From: Microbacterium sp. YJN-G
GTDB lineage: Bacteria; Actinomycetota; Actinomycetes; Actinomycetales; Microbacteriaceae
Assembly: GCF_015040615.1 (NCBI RefSeq)
Contig: NZ_CP060402.1
Coordinates: forward strand, 2,604,001 to 2,668,000
DNA length: 64,000 bases
Direction: 5' to 3'
Both the position numbers and the translations under genes were made by a program. Positions 50,331-59,561 of the stretch are shown here, in pieces. Each line of letters opens with the position of its first letter. Position 1 is the first letter of the stretch. The notes beneath the pieces were generated by a model. The model had not been told where the DNA came from and did no database searches. It saw only the letters and a list, made by a program, of their open reading frames with translations.

Positions 50331-53300
50331 ATGAGCGATGTGCTCGACCGCTTCACGCCCGCGACGCAGGACTGGTTCCGCGGGGCGTTCGACGCACCCA
50401 CCCCGGCGCAGACCGGCGCGTGGGAGGCGATCTCCGCCGGCCGCAACGCGCTCGTCGTCGCGCCCACCGGGTCGGGCAAGACGCTCTCCGCATTCCTCTG
50501 GGCGATCGACAGCGTGTTCCGTGAACGCGCGACGGCGGATCCGGATGCTGAGAAGGGCGCGCCGCGCACCCGCATCCTCTACATCTCACCGCTGAAGGCG
50601 CTGGGCGTCGACGTCGAGCGCAACCTGCGCTCCCCGCTGATCGGCATCGGCCAGTCCGCACGCCGGCTGGGCGTGCCGGTGCCCGAGGTCACGGTCGGCG
50701 TGCGCTCGGGCGACACGACCTCGAGTGACCGGCGCAAGCTGGTCAGCGATCCGCCCGACATCCTCATCACGACGCCCGAGTCGCTCTACCTCATGCTCAC
50801 CAGCCGGGCAGGCGAGACGCTGCGCGGCGTGCACACGGTGATCATCGACGAGGTGCACGCGGTCGCCGCGACCAAGCGCGGCGCCCACCTCGCCGTCAGC
50901 CTGGAGCGCCTCGACGCGCTGCGGAAGGCGCGCGGTGCCGAGCAGCCCGCGCAGCGCATCGGCCTGTCGGCCACGGTCCGCCCGATCGACGAGGTCGCCC
51001 GGTTCCTGGGCGGCTCTGCCCCCGTCGAGATCGTCGCTCCGCGTGCGGTGAAGACCTTCGAGCTGGGTGTGGTCGTGCCCATCGACGACATGCGCAACCC
51101 TCCCCCGCCACCGGGCGCTGCGACGGCGAACGACGAACCCGCCGAATACACGGAGGTCACGGGTTCGGTGTGGCCTCATGTCGAAGAGGCGATCGTCGAC
51201 AAGGTGCTCGAGAACCGCTCGACGATCGTGTTCGCCAACTCCCGGCGCCTGGCCGAGCGGCTCACCGGCAGACTCAACGAGATCTACTCGGAGCGCATAG
51301 GGATGCCTGTGCCGGAGGGCGCCGCACCGCCCGCCGCGATGATGGCGCAGGCCGGGTCCACCGCGGGCGCCGAGCCCGTGCTCGCGAAGGCACACCACGG
51401 CTCGGTGTCGAAGGAGCAGCGCGCGCTCGTCGAGGAGGAGCTGAAATCCGGGATGCTGCGCTGCGTCGTTGCGACCAGCAGCCTCGAACTCGGCATCGAC
51501 ATGGGCGCCGTCGACCTGGTGATCCAGGTCGAGGCGCCGCCGTCGGCGGCATCCGGTCTGCAGCGCGTCGGCCGCGCCGGCCACCAGGTCGGCGAGGTCA
51601 GCCGGGCCTCGCTGTTCCCCAAGCATCGCGGCGACGTGCTGCACACCGCGATCGTCACCGAGCGGATGCTGGCGGGGCAGATCGAGGCGATCGCGGTGCC
51701 GCGCAACCCGCTCGACATCCTCGCCCAGCAGACCGTCGCCGCCTGCGCTCTCGATCCGATCTCCGTCGAGGAGTGGTTCGAGACCGTGCGGCGCAGCGCA
51801 CCGTTCCAGACTCTGCCGCGTTCGGCGTACGAAGCGACCCTCGACCTGCTGGCCGGCAAGTATCCGTCCGACGAGTTCGCCGAGCTGCGTCCGCGCGTGG
51901 TCTGGGATCGGGATGCCGGAACGCTGACCGGCCGCCCTGGTGCGCAGCGCATCGCGGTGACCAGCGGCGGGACGATCCCTGATCGCGGCCTGTTCGGAGT
52001 GTTCGTCGCCGGAGAGACGACCGGCGCGCGGGTCGGAGAGCTTGACGAGGAGATGGTCTACGAGTCGCGCGTGGGCGATGTGTTCACACTCGGCACCACC
52101 AGCTGGCGCATCGCCGAGATCACCCACGATCGCGTGAACGTGATCCCCGCGTACGGGCAGCCGGGCAAGGTGCCGTTCTGGCACGGTGACGGCATCGGGC
52201 GCCCCTTCGAGCTGGGTGAGGCACTCGGGCGCTTCTCACGCGAGGTGTCGACGGCCGCGCCCGCGAAGGCCCAGCAGCGGCTGATCGACGCCGGCCTCGA
52301 CGAGCGCGCCCGCGACAACCTGATCGGCTACCTGACCGAGCAGCGCGAGGCGACCGGCACCCTGCCCACCGATCGCACGCTGACCGTCGAGCGCGGTCAC
52401 GACGAGGTCGGCGACTGGCGCGTGATCCTGCATTCCCCGTACGGCATGAAGGTGCACGCACCGTGGGCGCTGGCGATCAACGCCCGGGTGCGCGAGCGGC
52501 TGGGCGTCGAGGGTTCGGCTGTGGCGAGCGACGACGGCATCCTCGTGCGCATCCCGGATGCCGATGCCGAGCCGCCCGGTGCGGAGCTGTTCGTCTTCGA
52601 CGCCGATGAGCTGGAGCAGATCGTCACCGCCGAGGTCGGCGGGTCGGCGCTGTTCGCCTCGCGGTTCCGCGAGTGCGCGGCCCGCGCACTGCTCATGCCC
52701 CGCATGAACCCGAACAAGCGCACGCCGTTGTGGCAGCAGCGGCAGCGGTCGGCGCAGCTGCTCGAGGTGGCCAGGCGGCATCCGACCTTCCCGGTGATCC
52801 TCGAGACGCTGCGCGAGGTGCTGCAGGACGTCTACGATCTGCCCTCGCTGCGGCGGCTCATCACCGACGTCGCCGAGCGGCGCATCCGGCTGGTCGAGAC
52901 CGAACCCGCACAGCCTTCGCCCTACGCACGCGACCTGCTGTTCGGGTACGTCGGCGCGTTCATGTACGAGGGCGACTCCCCGCTCGCCGAGCGGCGCGCC
53001 GCCGCCCTCTCGGTCGACCCGGCGCTGCTGGGTGAGCTGCTAGGCACGGTCGAGATGCGTGAGCTGCTCGATCCGGATGTCATCGCCCAGTTCGAGCGCG
53101 AGGCGCAGCGCCTCGACCCGCAGCGGCGGGCACGCGGAATCGAAGGCGTGGCCGACCTGCTGCGGCTGCTGGGCCCGCTGGATGCCGATGAGGTGGCACT
53201 CCGGCTGGAGCCCGTCGCCGCTGCTGCTTCGGCCCCTGAGCATCCGGCGCCTGAGCACCCGGCCCCCGAGCGTCCGGCCCCCGAGCGAGCGGAGCGCGAC

Positions 53301-55025
53301 GAGACGCCTTCGTCCGTCTCGGCGACGCCCGAACAGGCCGCTGCTATGCTCGCCGAGCTCGTCACCGCTCGCCGGGCCATTCCGGTCACGGTCGCCGGGC
53401 AGCCCCGCTTCGCGGCGATCGAGGATGCCGGGCGACTGCGCGACGCCCTGGGCGTGGCGCTGCCCACCGGCATCCCGGTCGCGTTCCTCGAGCCTGTCGC
53501 CGATCCGCTCGGCGACCTCGTGTCGCGCCACGCACGCACGCACGGTCCGTTCACCACCGCATCCGTCGCCGCCCGATTCGGGATCGGTGCGGCGGTCGCC
53601 CGGCACACGCTGCAGCGGCTCGAGTCGGCGGGTCGTCTGACCAGCGGCTTCTTCCTTCCTGCCGACGACGCCGACCCGGGCGGGGCGAAGGAATGGTGCG
53701 ATGCCGAGGTGCTGCGGCGCCTGCGGATGCGCTCGCTCGCGGCTATCCGCGGCAGCGTCGAACCGGTCAGCCCGCACGCCTACGCACGATTCCTGCCCGA
53801 CTGGCAGCACCTCACCCGACCGCTCGAGGGCATCGACGGCGTGCTCGCGGTGATCGAGCAGTTCGCGGGCGTGCCGATCCCGGCCAGCGCCTGGGAGTCG
53901 CTCGTGCTCCCGAGCCGCGTGCGCGACTACACCCCGGCGCTGCTCGACGAGCTCACCGCGTCGGGCGAAGTCGTGTGGGCGGGACACGGAGCGCTGCCGG
54001 GAAGGGACGGCTGGGTGTCGCTGCATCCGGCCGACCTCGCCCCGTTCACGCTGCCGGTGCCAGAGGAGCCGCCGGCCGCAGGGTCGCTGGAAGAGCAGGT
54101 GCTCGATGTGCTGCGACTCAGCGGCGCCTCGTTCGCGGGCGCTCTGCGCGCGATGACGGATGCCGAGAACGAGCAGTCCGTGCTCGACGCGCTGTGGAGT
54201 CTCACCTGGCAGGGCCATGTCACCAACGACACCTTCGCGCCGGTGCGGGCGCTGATCGCGGGCGGATCCCAGGCGCACAAGACGACGCGGCGCGCACCGC
54301 GCACGCGCACCTATCGCGGTGTCTCCCTCACCCGGCCCACCGCACGCCCGTCGACGGGAAGTTTCGGGGGCCGCTGGGCGGTGCTGCCCGAGACGGATCC
54401 GGATGCCGCGCGGCGCGCGACCGTCACCGCCGGGCTGCTGCTCGACCGGTACGGGGTGGTCACCCGCGGCGCTGTGCAGGCCGAGGGGGTTCCGGGCGGT
54501 TTCGCCCAGGCGTACCGCGTGCTGGCCGGGTTCGAAGAGGCCGGCCACTGCCGCCGCGGATACGTGATCGAGAAGCTGGGTGCCGCGCAGTTCGCAGCAT
54601 CCACCACCGTCGACCGCCTGCGCACCTTCTCCGGCCTCGCCGACCCGCCACCGCGCAAGGCCGTGACGCTCGCCGCCACCGACCCCGCCAATCCGTACGG
54701 CGCTGCCCTGCCCTGGCCGCGCCTCGACGAGGTGTCGCACCGGCCGGGCCGCAAGGCGGGCGGGCTGGTGGTGCTCGTCGACGGCGCACTCGTGCTCTAC
54801 CTGGAGCGCGGCGGTCGCACGGTGCTGGCCTTCGACGACGATCCCGACGTGCTGCGTGCGGCCGCATCCGATCTCGTCGCCACGTCGCGTGCCCGGCGGC
54901 TCGAGACGCTCACCGTCGAGAAGATCAACGGCGAGGGCATCTACGGCACCCCGTTCGCGCTCGCTCTGCAGGAGGCCGGCTTCGTCGCCACCCCGCGTGG
55001 CTACGCGCTGCGCAAGGCGGTGTGA
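50331..55025 (+). CDS. lhr: Lhr family ATP-dependent helicase
   Basis: 1564 aa superfamily 2 helicase. PTPAQTGAWEAI Q-motif, Walker A APTGSGKT (K50), DEVHAV box II, SAT box III, GLQRVGRAGHQ box VI, winged helix and long C-terminal domain, as in actinobacterial Lhr involved in DNA repair. Start: AGGAGG (50325-50330) directly abuts ATG 50331; GTG at 50340 in frame is nine nt from it and may be used instead (three residues shorter). Confidence 0.95.
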   Translation: MSDVLDRFTPATQDWFRGAFDAPTPAQTGAWEAISAGRNALVVAPTGSGKTLSAFLWAIDSVFRERATADPDAEKGAPRTRILYISPLKALGVDVERNLRSPLIGIGQSARRLGVPVPEVTVGVRSGDTTSSDRRKLVSDPPDILITTPESLYLMLTSRAGETLRGVHTVIIDEVHAVAATKRGAHLAVSLERLDALRKARGAEQPAQRIGLSATVRPIDEVARFLGGSAPVEIVAPRAVKTFELGVVVPIDDMRNPPPPPGAATANDEPAEYTEVTGSVWPHVEEAIVDKVLENRSTIVFANSRRLAERLTGRLNEIYSERIGMPVPEGAAPPAAMMAQAGSTAGAEPVLAKAHHGSVSKEQRALVEEELKSGMLRCVVATSSLELGIDMGAVDLVIQVEAPPSAASGLQRVGRAGHQVGEVSRASLFPKHRGDVLHTAIVTERMLAGQIEAIAVPRNPLDILAQQTVAACALDPISVEEWFETVRRSAPFQTLPRSAYEATLDLLAGKYPSDEFAELRPRVVWDRDAGTLTGRPGAQRIAVTSGGTIPDRGLFGVFVAGETTGARVGELDEEMVYESRVGDVFTLGTTSWRIAEITHDRVNVIPAYGQPGKVPFWHGDGIGRPFELGEALGRFSREVSTAAPAKAQQRLIDAGLDERARDNLIGYLTEQREATGTLPTDRTLTVERGHDEVGDWRVILHSPYGMKVHAPWALAINARVRERLGVEGSAVASDDGILVRIPDADAEPPGAELFVFDADELEQIVTAEVGGSALFASRFRECAARALLMPRMNPNKRTPLWQQRQRSAQLLEVARRHPTFPVILETLREVLQDVYDLPSLRRLITDVAERRIRLVETEPAQPSPYARDLLFGYVGAFMYEGDSPLAERRAAALSVDPALLGELLGTVEMRELLDPDVIAQFEREAQRLDPQRRARGIEGVADLLRLLGPLDADEVALRLEPVAAAASAPEHPAPEHPAPERPAPERAERDETPSSVSATPEQAAAMLAELVTARRAIPVTVAGQPRFAAIEDAGRLRDALGVALPTGIPVAFLEPVADPLGDLVSRHARTHGPFTTASVAARFGIGAAVARHTLQRLESAGRLTSGFFLPADDADPGGAKEWCDAEVLRRLRMRSLAAIRGSVEPVSPHAYARFLPDWQHLTRPLEGIDGVLAVIEQFAGVPIPASAWESLVLPSRVRDYTPALLDELTASGEVVWAGHGALPGRDGWVSLHPADLAPFTLPVPEEPPAAGSLEEQVLDVLRLSGASFAGALRAMTDAENEQSVLDALWSLTWQGHVTNDTFAPVRALIAGGSQAHKTTRRAPRTRTYRGVSLTRPTARPSTGSFGGRWAVLPETDPDAARRATVTAGLLLDRYGVVTRGAVQAEGVPGGFAQAYRVLAGFEEAGHCRRGYVIEKLGAAQFAASTTVDRLRTFSGLADPPPRKAVTLAATDPANPYGAALPWPRLDEVSHRPGRKAGGLVVLVDGALVLYLERGGRTVLAFDDDPDVLRAAASDLVATSRARRLETLTVEKINGEGIYGTPFALALQEAGFVATPRGYALRKAV

Positions 55026-55105
55026 ATGGGCTGCGATCGACCGCAAGCGGCACGGACCGCGCGCTTCGCATCCGCGCGTCGGCCCCGTCTGGTTGACTTC
55101 TGATC

Positions 55106-55924
55106 ATGGTCAGCGAGTTCCTCACCGGCATCCGCTTTCTCGGGCGCGGGTTCGGATACTGGCGGCGGCGCCCCGGGCTCATGATGCTCGGGCTGCTTCC
55201 GGGGCTGATCGCACTCGCACTGCTCGCCGCGGTGATCATCCCGCTGCTGTTCTCGCTGGGCGCGATCACGACCTGGATGACCCCGTTCGCCGACGGCTGG
55301 GATCCGTTCTGGGCCACCGCGCTGCGCGCCGCCATGTCGGTGGTGATCGCCATCGGCGTGATCGTGCTCGCCACCGTGACCTTCACCGCGCTCACGCTGC
55401 TGATCGGCGACCCGTTCTATCAGCGCATCTGGCGCGCCGTCGAGAACGACCTGGGGGGTGCGGTGCCCGAGAGCGACGGGGGTCTGCGGGTCGCCGTCGG
55501 AGAGAGCATCCGCCTGATCTCTCTTGGCGCGCTGGTCGCCCTGCTCGCCCTCGCGCTCGGGTTCATCCCTGTCGTCGGTGCTCCGCTCGCCGCGGTGGTC
55601 AGCGTGCTGCTCACCGGTCGCCTCCTCGCCCGCGAGCTCACCGGCCGCGCCTTGAACGCCCGCGACATTCCCGGCTCGGTCCGCTCGCGCATGCTCGGCG
55701 CGCGCCGCACCCGGCTGCTCGGCTTCGGCGTCGCGACGCAGCTGTGCTTCATGGTGCCGCTCGGTGCCGTCTTCATCATGCCCACGGCGGTAGCGGGTGC
55801 GACTCTGCTGGCGCGCGATCTGCTCGACCATCCGCCCCTTGCCGCACCTCGGACGACAGCCGCGTCGGAGCCCGCCCGCCGCACGCCACCTCCGCCCGCC
55901 CCACCGGAGCCCCCGCGTGACTGA
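55106..55924 (+). CDS. EI24/CysZ-like membrane protein
   Basis: 272 aa. FLTGIRFLGRGFGYWRRRPG opening, then helices PGLMMLGLLPGLIALALLAA, VIAIGVIVLATVTFTALTLL and others, with the GDPFYQRIWRAVENDLGG loop that marks the EI24/CysZ family (sulfate transporter-like in enterics, role unclear here). C-terminal Pro-rich tail overlaps the glycosylase start by 8 nt. Confidence 0.88.
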   Translation: MVSEFLTGIRFLGRGFGYWRRRPGLMMLGLLPGLIALALLAAVIIPLLFSLGAITTWMTPFADGWDPFWATALRAAMSVVIAIGVIVLATVTFTALTLLIGDPFYQRIWRAVENDLGGAVPESDGGLRVAVGESIRLISLGALVALLALALGFIPVVGAPLAAVVSVLLTGRLLARELTGRALNARDIPGSVRSRMLGARRTRLLGFGVATQLCFMVPLGAVFIMPTAVAGATLLARDLLDHPPLAAPRTTAASEPARRTPPPPAPPEPPRD

Positions 55925-56690
55925 GGGCGACACCGTCTTCCAGGTCGCGCGGCGTCTCGACGAGGCACTTCGCGACCAGACCGTGACGCGCTTCGACCTG
56001 CGCGTCCCTCGCGTCGCAACGGTCGATCTCACCGGCCAGATCATCCACGACGTCGTGCCCAGGGGCAAGCATCTGCTCATGCGCATCGGCGCGTTCACCC
56101 TTCATTCCCATCTGCGCATGGACGGCATGTGGCGCCTCTACCGCCCCGGTGAGAAGTGGCGGCATCGCGCGTTCAAGGTGCGCGCGATCGTCGGCACCGC
56201 GACGCGAGAGGCCGTCGGCGTCGACATCGCCGAGGTGAAGGTCGTCCCCACGCGCGACGAGAGCGAGCTCGTCGGCCATCTCGGCCCTGACCCGCTCTCC
56301 GAGCACTGGGATGCCGCCGAGGCCACGCGCCGGGTGGCGGCCGACGCCCGCAGCATCCACGTCGCGCTGCTCGACCAGCGCAATGTCGCCGGTTTCGGCA
56401 ACGAATACGCGGCTGAGCTGCTGTTCCTGCGCGGCATCCTGCCCGAGACGCCGGTATCCGAGGTCGACACCGCAGCCCTGATCGACCTCGGCGCCCGCAC
56501 GATCCAGGCCAATCGTGACCGGGTCGACCGCACCTTCACCGGCGACGCGCGCCGCGGCATGACCGACTGGGTGTACGGCCGGGCCGGCCGGCCCTGCCGC
56601 CGATGCGGCATGCTCATCCGCCGTGACGAGCTGGGCGCCTCGCCCACCAGCGAGCGCATCACCTTCTGGTGTCCGAACTGCCAGCACTGA
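55917..56690 (+). CDS. Fpg/Nei family DNA glycosylase, Nei2-like, with Thr2
   Basis: 257 aa base-excision repair enzyme. N-terminus reads MTEGDTVFQVARRLDEALRD; the expected residue 2 is the catalytic proline (MPEGDT), here Thr (ACT in place of CCT, one base). Glu3 and Lys51 (VPRGKHLL) are present; C-terminal zinc finger C227-C230-C252-C255 is intact. The GTG start overlaps EI24, and no other in-frame start would supply Pro. Human NEIL3 works with Val2, so activity is possible. Confidence 0.9.
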   Translation: MTEGDTVFQVARRLDEALRDQTVTRFDLRVPRVATVDLTGQIIHDVVPRGKHLLMRIGAFTLHSHLRMDGMWRLYRPGEKWRHRAFKVRAIVGTATREAVGVDIAEVKVVPTRDESELVGHLGPDPLSEHWDAAEATRRVAADARSIHVALLDQRNVAGFGNEYAAELLFLRGILPETPVSEVDTAALIDLGARTIQANRDRVDRTFTGDARRGMTDWVYGRAGRPCRRCGMLIRRDELGASPTSERITFWCPNCQH

Positions 56691-56788
56691 ACACATCTCC
56701 ACCGTGCACAACGCCATCCCAGATGGGGAATGAATTTCCACTTCTGGTGGTTGTAGCTATATCCGGAAGTCTCCGGACGGGAGGAAAT

Positions 56789-57196
56789 GTGGGTAAGAAC
56801 TACATCGACATCGAGGACGACCAGGGCGCGACGCTGCGGTACCGCAAGCACGCGAACGGCCGTGGGCTCGTCGCGCACGGCGCGAAGGTGCACCCCAAGG
56901 CGCTCATCGAGGCAGGGGCCTATGTCGAACCCGGGGCGCGCATCGGCGCGGGTGCGAAGGTCGCCCGTGGCGCATGGGTGGACTCGGATGCCGTGGTCGG
57001 CGAGAACGCGTACATCGACGCGCACGCGCACATCGGCCAGGGTGCCGCGATCGGCGAGGGCGCGCACATCGGTGTCCGCACCGAGATCGGTGCCGGAGCC
57101 CGAATCGCACGCGGCGCACGCATCGGCGACGACGAGACCGTCGCCGCCGGCCTGCGGATCGCCACCGACCAGAAGGGTCTCTGGCTCGCCGCCTGA
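56789..57196 (+). CDS. Hexapeptide-repeat (left-handed beta-helix) protein
   Basis: 135 aa. Imperfect hexapeptide repeats: AHGAKVHPKALIEAGAYVEP, GARIGAGAKVARGAWVDSDA, VVGENAYIDAHAHIGQGAAI, giving about five coils; similar to gamma carbonic anhydrase and acyltransferase folds, but no catalytic signature is apparent. GTG 56789 with GGGAGGAA upstream. Function unknown. Confidence 0.75.
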   Translation: MGKNYIDIEDDQGATLRYRKHANGRGLVAHGAKVHPKALIEAGAYVEPGARIGAGAKVARGAWVDSDAVVGENAYIDAHAHIGQGAAIGEGAHIGVRTEIGAGARIARGARIGDDETVAAGLRIATDQKGLWLAA

Positions 57197-57259
57197 GTGC
57201 TGCCCGGCCGGCACCTGAATGGGGTGCTGGCCGTGACGCGCCGAGCCGCAGCCATCCGA

Positions 57260-57396
57260 TGTCCCAGAAGATGCGGGTGCGACAGCCCGACACCCACCAT
57301 TTCTGAGACATGCCCCACTGGTGTGTCCCAGAAACTGCGGGTGCGACCGCCCGACACCCACCATTTCTGAGACATGCCCCACTGGTGTCTCCCAGA
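57260..57396. repeat. 64-bp tandem repeat with hairpin units
   Basis: Unit 1 57260-57323, unit 2 57324-57387, and a partial third from 57388. The units differ at three positions. Each has tgtcccagaa at one end and ttctgagaca further on, which pair imperfectly. Located between converging genes (stops at 57196 and 57507); the rest of 57197-57506 shows nothing else. Confidence 0.9.
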
Positions 57397-57506
57397 AGCA
57401 CCACGACCCCACCCATGGGTGCCTCCCCCGGCGACTGCGCCGGCGGCAGGCATCCATGGGCTGTCTCGTCAGGCCGGCTGCCGGGCCGACCCGTCAGTTC
57501 ATCCCG

Positions 57507-57935
57507 TCAGCCGCGACGCCGCAGCCAGCCGTAACCGCGGCCGGCGGCCAGGAACGACAGGGCGAGCGCACCGACGAGCAGGCCGAAGTCGCGCAGCGCG
57601 ATGTCGAGGTAGCCGCCCACGCTGACCAGGCTCACGATGATGCCCGCGAGCCACGCGGCGACGACGAGGCCGCCCAGCCGGGGCAGGAACGCGACCAGCA
57701 CGCCGGCGGCGATCTCCACGACACCGACGATCGCCATCGCGGTGGTGGCGTCACCGGGGATGATGTCGTCCATCCAGGGCGCCAGATAGCGCTCCCAGTC
57801 CGACGTCAGGACCCTGACGAACTTGTCGAGCCCGAACAGGATCGGCGCCACGGTGAAGACCGTGCGCAGCAGCATGAATGCAATCCGGTCGCCGTCTCGC
57901 GTCACCGCGGGACGGGCCTCACTCCGAACGCTCAT
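57507..57935 (-). CDS. DoxX family membrane protein
   Basis: 142 aa, four helices: RTVFTVAPILFGLDKFVRVL, MAIVGVVEIAAGVLVAFLP, LVVAAWLAGIIVSLVSVGGY and DFGLLVGALALSFLAAGRG. DoxX-like. Role likely in redox or thiol homeostasis in other actinobacteria. ATG 57935, GGAG upstream. Divergent from the Cys-rich regulator. Confidence 0.87.
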   Translation of the reverse strand: MSVRSEARPAVTRDGDRIAFMLLRTVFTVAPILFGLDKFVRVLTSDWERYLAPWMDDIIPGDATTAMAIVGVVEIAAGVLVAFLPRLGGLVVAAWLAGIIVSLVSVGGYLDIALRDFGLLVGALALSFLAAGRGYGWLRRRG

Positions 57936-57950
57936 CTCCGAGCCATCCTT

Positions 57951-58016
57951 TCTAAAAGAAGTTATTATCAAAAATAGAAGCCTCCGCTTCTAAGCGCAAG
58001 ATCAACTTCTTTTAGA
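57951..58016. promoter_or_regulatory. Divergent operator region, three AGAAG-based sites
   Basis: tctaaaagaagtt (57951-57963) pairs exactly with 58004-58016 over 13 bp; between them tagaagc (57975-57981) pairs with 57986-57992 over 7 bp with a 4-nt loop. All carry AGAAG. The low-GC stretch serves both the DoxX and regulator genes. Confidence 0.75.
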
Positions 58017-58023
58017 GGTCATC

Positions 58024-58701
58024 ATGGACATCACCAGTCGCGCATCGAGCATCGGCACCCTGGCGGACGACACCCGCAGGGCGCTCTACGACCACATCTC
58101 CGCGCAGCCGGAGCCGGTCAGTCGCGAGGCCGCGGCGAGCGCGGTCGGCATCCCGTCCCACATGGCCCGCTTCCACCTCGACAAGCTCGTCGAGGCGGGG
58201 CTCCTCGAGACCGAGTTCCGCCGGCTGAGCGGACGGACCGGCCCCGGTGCGGGGCGCCCGTCCAAGCTCTACCGCCGGGCATCCGGAACGATCTCGGTGT
58301 CGCTGCCCGAGCGCCGTTACGACCTCGTCGGGCACGTGCTCGCCGGGGCGATCGAGCGTGCGGCGGAGGGCGCCGACCTCGCGGAATCCGTCGCGATCGT
58401 CGCCCGGGAGGAAGGCCTGCGGATCGCCGCCGAAGCGGCCGGGACCGCGGATGCCGAGGGCGGCCTGCAACGGGCATCCGCCGTCCTGGCCACCCAGGGG
58501 TACGAGCCGCAGGGCGACGACGTCGCGCTCACGCTCGCCAACTGCCCCTTCGACTCGCTGGCCCGAGACCACACCGCACTGGTCTGCTCCGCCAATCTCG
58601 CGCTGGTCGGCGGCATCCTGGAGGGCCTCGGATGCAGCGAGCTGCACGCCTGCGCCGAGCCGCACGAGGGGCAGTGCTGCGTGGCCGTCCGCCCCGCCTG
58701 A
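58024..58701 (+). CDS. HTH regulator with C-terminal Cys cluster (SufR-like)
   Basis: 225 aa. Winged helix in SIGTLADDTRRALYDHISAQ and GIPSHMARFHLDKLVEAGLL. C-terminal Cys pattern: NCPFDSLARDHTALVC, then HACAEPHEGQCC, as in SufR-type Fe-S sensing repressors. Likely redox/Fe-S sensor for DoxX. ATG 58024, AGAGGT upstream. Confidence 0.85.
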   Translation: MDITSRASSIGTLADDTRRALYDHISAQPEPVSREAAASAVGIPSHMARFHLDKLVEAGLLETEFRRLSGRTGPGAGRPSKLYRRASGTISVSLPERRYDLVGHVLAGAIERAAEGADLAESVAIVAREEGLRIAAEAAGTADAEGGLQRASAVLATQGYEPQGDDVALTLANCPFDSLARDHTALVCSANLALVGGILEGLGCSELHACAEPHEGQCCVAVRPA

Positions 58702-58781
58702 CGACGGACCGCACTCGTCGCCCCCGTCGCACGGCCGGCGAGAGAAGCGGATGCCGCAGCATCGCCGGGTACGCTGTGCAG

Positions 58782-59543
58782 GTGCCCGCATCGAGAGGTC
58801 GTCCCGGCCGCCCCCGCAAGCAGGCCTCGAGGTCTGCGAAGACGGTGAGGTCTGCGAAGCCGGTGAAGCCCGGGAAGAAGGATGCCGGCGGCCGGCAGCC
58901 CCGCGGCGCCGCGACCCGCCGCCCGCAGCCCACGCCCGGACCCGCGCCGGAAGAGCCGCGCACGTTGCGGCTCGGCCTGATCGCCGGCACCACACCGGGC
59001 CGGTGGATCGACAGCTGGCACCAGCGGATGCCGCACGTCACCCTCGAGCTGATCCCGGTGAGCTTCGCCGATCAGCGCGAGCAGCTGGAGGAGCTCGACC
59101 TCGCGCTTGTGCGGCAGCCGCTCGAGCGCACCGACGACCTGCATGTCATCCCGCTCTACGACGAGATCCCGGTGGTCGTGGCATCCACCGACTCGTTCCT
59201 GATGGCGACCGACAGGCTGACCCCCGACGACCTCGCCGGGCAGGTGCTCATCACGCCCGGCGACGACGTGCTCGGCCCGCTCGGTCTGCCGACCGTCGCA
59301 CCGAACTTCCCGACGATCGCGACGACCGAGGACGCCATTGCGACCGCGGCATCCGGGGCCGGGATCGTCGTGGTGCCGATGTCGCTCGCGCGACTGCACC
59401 ACCGCAAGGATGCCGACTACCGTCCGCTGCTGGGCGGACGCACCTCCCCCGTCGTGCTGGCGTGGCGTCGCGACGCGACGACCCCCGACATCGAGACGTT
59501 CGTGGGCATCGTCCGCGGCCGCACCGCGAACTCCTCCCGCTGA
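58782..59543 (+). CDS. LysR-type effector domain with AT-hook-like N-terminus
   Basis: 253 aa. Residues from about 70 on (LRLGLIAGTTPGRWIDSWHQ, LDLALVRQPLERTDDLHVIP) form a LysR substrate-binding fold. There is no HTH; the first ~60 residues are basic and hold RGRPGRPRK, an AT-hook-like motif, and KPVKPGKK. DNA binding through the minor groove is inferred. GTG 58782 six nt after TACGCT (leaderless). Confidence 0.8.
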   Translation: MPASRGRPGRPRKQASRSAKTVRSAKPVKPGKKDAGGRQPRGAATRRPQPTPGPAPEEPRTLRLGLIAGTTPGRWIDSWHQRMPHVTLELIPVSFADQREQLEELDLALVRQPLERTDDLHVIPLYDEIPVVVASTDSFLMATDRLTPDDLAGQVLITPGDDVLGPLGLPTVAPNFPTIATTEDAIATAASGAGIVVVPMSLARLHHRKDADYRPLLGGRTSPVVLAWRRDATTPDIETFVGIVRGRTANSSR

Positions 59544-59561
59544 CGCGGCACTCAAACCCCT

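Noticed and set aside
56920..57457. Minus-strand frames reading SGACLRNGGC / HQWGMSQKWW
   Set aside because: They come from the 64-bp tandem repeat and antisense of the hexapeptide gene.
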